Shown here: piece after piece, positions 6,863-7,177 of the stretch | How the letters are laid out: every line of letters starts with the position of its first letter | Numbering within the stretch: position 1 is the stretch's first letter | The notes under the pieces: generated by a model | The model's input: only the letters and a program-made list of their open reading frames with translations | What the model was told of the DNA's origin: nothing | The model's database searches: none | NCBI GenBank assembly: GCA_024641445.1 | Contig: JAHEDA010000126.1 | Coordinates: forward strand, 1-7,177 | Direction of reading: 5' to 3' | Length of the DNA: 7,177 nt | From: Gammaproteobacteria bacterium | Lineage (GTDB): Bacteria; Pseudomonadota; Gammaproteobacteria; UBA6429; Thiohalophilaceae | Made by a program: the position numbers and the translations under genes

Positions 6863-6904
6863 TGGATAAGCGCGTTGATAAGGTCTGTATAAAGCTGTGG
6901 ATAA
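6861..6904 (-). promoter_or_regulatory. Phased array of four DnaA-box-like 9-mers
   Basis: On the + strand the 9-mers are AGTGGATAA (6861-6869, 1 mismatch to TGTGGATAA), CGTTGATAA (6873-6881, 2 mismatches), TCTGTATAA (6884-6892, 2 mismatches) and TGTGGATAA (6896-6904, perfect). All have the same orientation and start 12, 11 and 12 bp apart, leaving gaps of 2-3 bp. Two strong sites flank two weak ones, as in the cooperative arrays of E. coli oriC. The outer two are secure; the inner two depend on the spacing argument. Confidence 0.7.
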
Positions 6905-6990
6905 AATCAAGGGGTCACATACCCACAATGTGTCCACAGGCTGCACACAGTCCTAACAGCATAAAACACACAGCCTTTAATCTACTTTAA

Positions 6991-7009
6991 CTGCTTGAAC
7001 AAAAAGCAG
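6991..7009. repeat. Small inverted repeat inside the putative origin
   Basis: CTGCTT (6991-6996) and AAGCAG (7004-7009) form a perfect 6-bp stem around a 7-nt loop. The following bases (ATAATGGG) are not a T-run, so it does not look like a terminator. Just upstream, CTTTAA occurs twice exactly 10 bp apart (6975-6980 and 6985-6990). No function is assigned. Confidence 0.4.
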
Positions 7010-7018
7010 ATAATGGGC

Positions 7019-7027
7019 TTATCCACA
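7019..7027 (+). promoter_or_regulatory. Perfect DnaA box next to the unwinding element
   Basis: TTATCCACA matches the consensus exactly and faces the AT-rich element that begins 14 bp further right. It is opposite in orientation to the array at 6861-6904. Its position corresponds to box R1 of E. coli oriC, from which DnaA extends into the unwinding element. Confidence 0.9.
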
Positions 7028-7040
7028 GTTATCTCGATCA

Positions 7041-7090
7041 CTAATAGTAATAACAATTGTTTAAATATTTAACTAATAAATAATTAAAGA
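7041..7090. other. AT-rich DNA unwinding element (DUE)
   Basis: Only 6 of these 50 bases are G or C, far below the surrounding genes. The stretch contains two abutting perfect palindromes, AACAATTGTT (7052-7061) and TTAAATATTTAA (7061-7072), which share one base. It sits between the R1-like DnaA box and dnaN and ends 17 nt before the dnaN ATG. Easy melting is expected from composition. No exact E. coli-type 13-mer repeats are seen. Confidence 0.75.
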
Positions 7091-7107
7091 CCGCCTGGGA
7101 AACTTAC

Positions 7108-7177
7108 ATGAAATTGTCCGTCTCGCGTGAAAACCTGCTTCGTCCCCTGCAGATCGTTAACAGTGTTGTGGAGCGAC
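7108..7177 (+). CDS. dnaN: DNA polymerase III beta sliding clamp, N-terminal part only
   Basis: The ATG at 7108 opens a frame to the window edge: 23 codons beginning MKLSVSRENLLRPLQIVNSV and ending VER. This resembles the DnaN N terminus (M-[KH]-F-T-[VI]-x-R-E-x-L-L-K-P-L-Q). DnaN is the ring-shaped clamp that holds DNA polymerase III on DNA. Its position right after dnaA is the standard one. GGGA (7097-7100), 7 nt before the ATG, is a moderate ribosome site. It may be co-transcribed with dnaA through the origin. A GATAAT hexamer (7009-7014) with TTAACT 16 bp upstream is only a weak candidate for a promoter of its own. Confidence 0.93.
   Translation, partial: MKLSVSRENLLRPLQIVNSVVER

Larger units (their letters stand above)
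6861..7090. other. oriC: Putative chromosomal replication origin (oriC) between dnaA and dnaN
   Basis: The gap between dnaA and dnaN has no gene but holds the parts of a bacterial origin. A cluster of same-orientation DnaA boxes lies at 6861-6904, a perfect opposite-orientation box at 7019-7027, and an extremely AT-rich element at 7041-7090. The order (TGTGGATAA array, spacer, TTATCCACA, AT-rich element) equals the E. coli R4...R1-DUE arrangement read from the other strand. Weaker two-mismatch 9-mers occur at 6919-6927 (ATACCCACA) and 6930-6938 (GTGTCCACA). AATCAAGGGGTCA (6905-6917) matches the IHF consensus at 12 of 13 positions and is only suggestive. Only one GATC is present (7036-7039). 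Origin function is inferred from sequence. Confidence 0.85.

Noticed and set aside
6991..7009. Terminator after dnaA
   Set aside because: The 6-bp stem is not followed by a T-run and lies 130 bp after the stop, inside the origin.
7029..7037. TTATCTCGA as an additional DnaA box
   Set aside because: Three mismatches to the consensus; only the TTATC half is kept.
7041..7053. DnaA-trio-like TAATAGTAATAA next to the DnaA box at 7019-7027
   Set aside because: For a box on the left, the trio should read as CTA/TTA repeats on the + strand. Here the TAG/TAA series is in the opposite orientation and starts 14 bp from the box, so it is more likely AT-rich coincidence.
1..7177. CRISPR arrays, tRNA or rRNA genes, insertion sequences, toxin-antitoxin or phage modules
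   Set aside because: No repeat-spacer pattern, cloverleaf, transposase motif, terminal inverted repeats or related coding sequences were seen on either strand.

Overview
This window is a bacterial chromosome replication-origin locus. It carries dnaA and the start of dnaN on the + strand. The divergent cluster rpmH-rnpA-yidD-yidC-mnmE lies on the - strand. This order, the YidC with a large periplasmic domain, the MnmE ending in C-I-G-K and the outer-membrane and secreted proteins at the left edge point to a gammaproteobacterium. The genus or order cannot be fixed from the sequence alone.

Layout from left to right. Positions 1-788 (-) hold the N-terminal part of a secreted subtilisin-like (S8) protease that runs off the left edge. 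Positions 798-1349 (-) hold a small outer-membrane beta-barrel protein just upstream of the protease. Next, all on the - strand, come mnmE (tRNA U34 GTPase), yidC (membrane insertase), yidD (insertion helper), rnpA (RNase P protein) and rpmH (ribosomal protein L34). These five genes are tightly packed, with gaps of 17-24 nt and one 16-nt overlap. A good sigma70-type promoter sits about 85 bp before rpmH. The 247-bp divergent region 5284-5530 carries that promoter, a perfect DnaA box and a weaker dnaA promoter whose -35 lies inside the box. The complete dnaA (GTG start) spans 5531-6862. The dnaA-dnaN gap (6863-7107) has the hallmarks of oriC. The first 23 codons of dnaN close the window.

The genes link replication initiation (DnaA, the DnaN clamp, oriC) with translation and tRNA maturation (L34, RNase P, MnmE) and with membrane protein biogenesis (YidD, YidC). 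DnaA probably represses its own promoter through the box at 5443-5451.

The most informative sequence is the origin. Four DnaA-box-like 9-mers in one orientation are spaced 12, 11 and 12 bp apart at 6861-6904. An oppositely oriented perfect box lies at 7019-7027, followed by a 50-bp stretch with only 6 G/C bases. This is the E. coli oriC geometry read from the other strand, but located between dnaA and dnaN. I see no undescribed defence, mobile or RNA system. The accessory part is the barrel-protease pair after mnmE, where many relatives have mnmG, rsmG and parAB.
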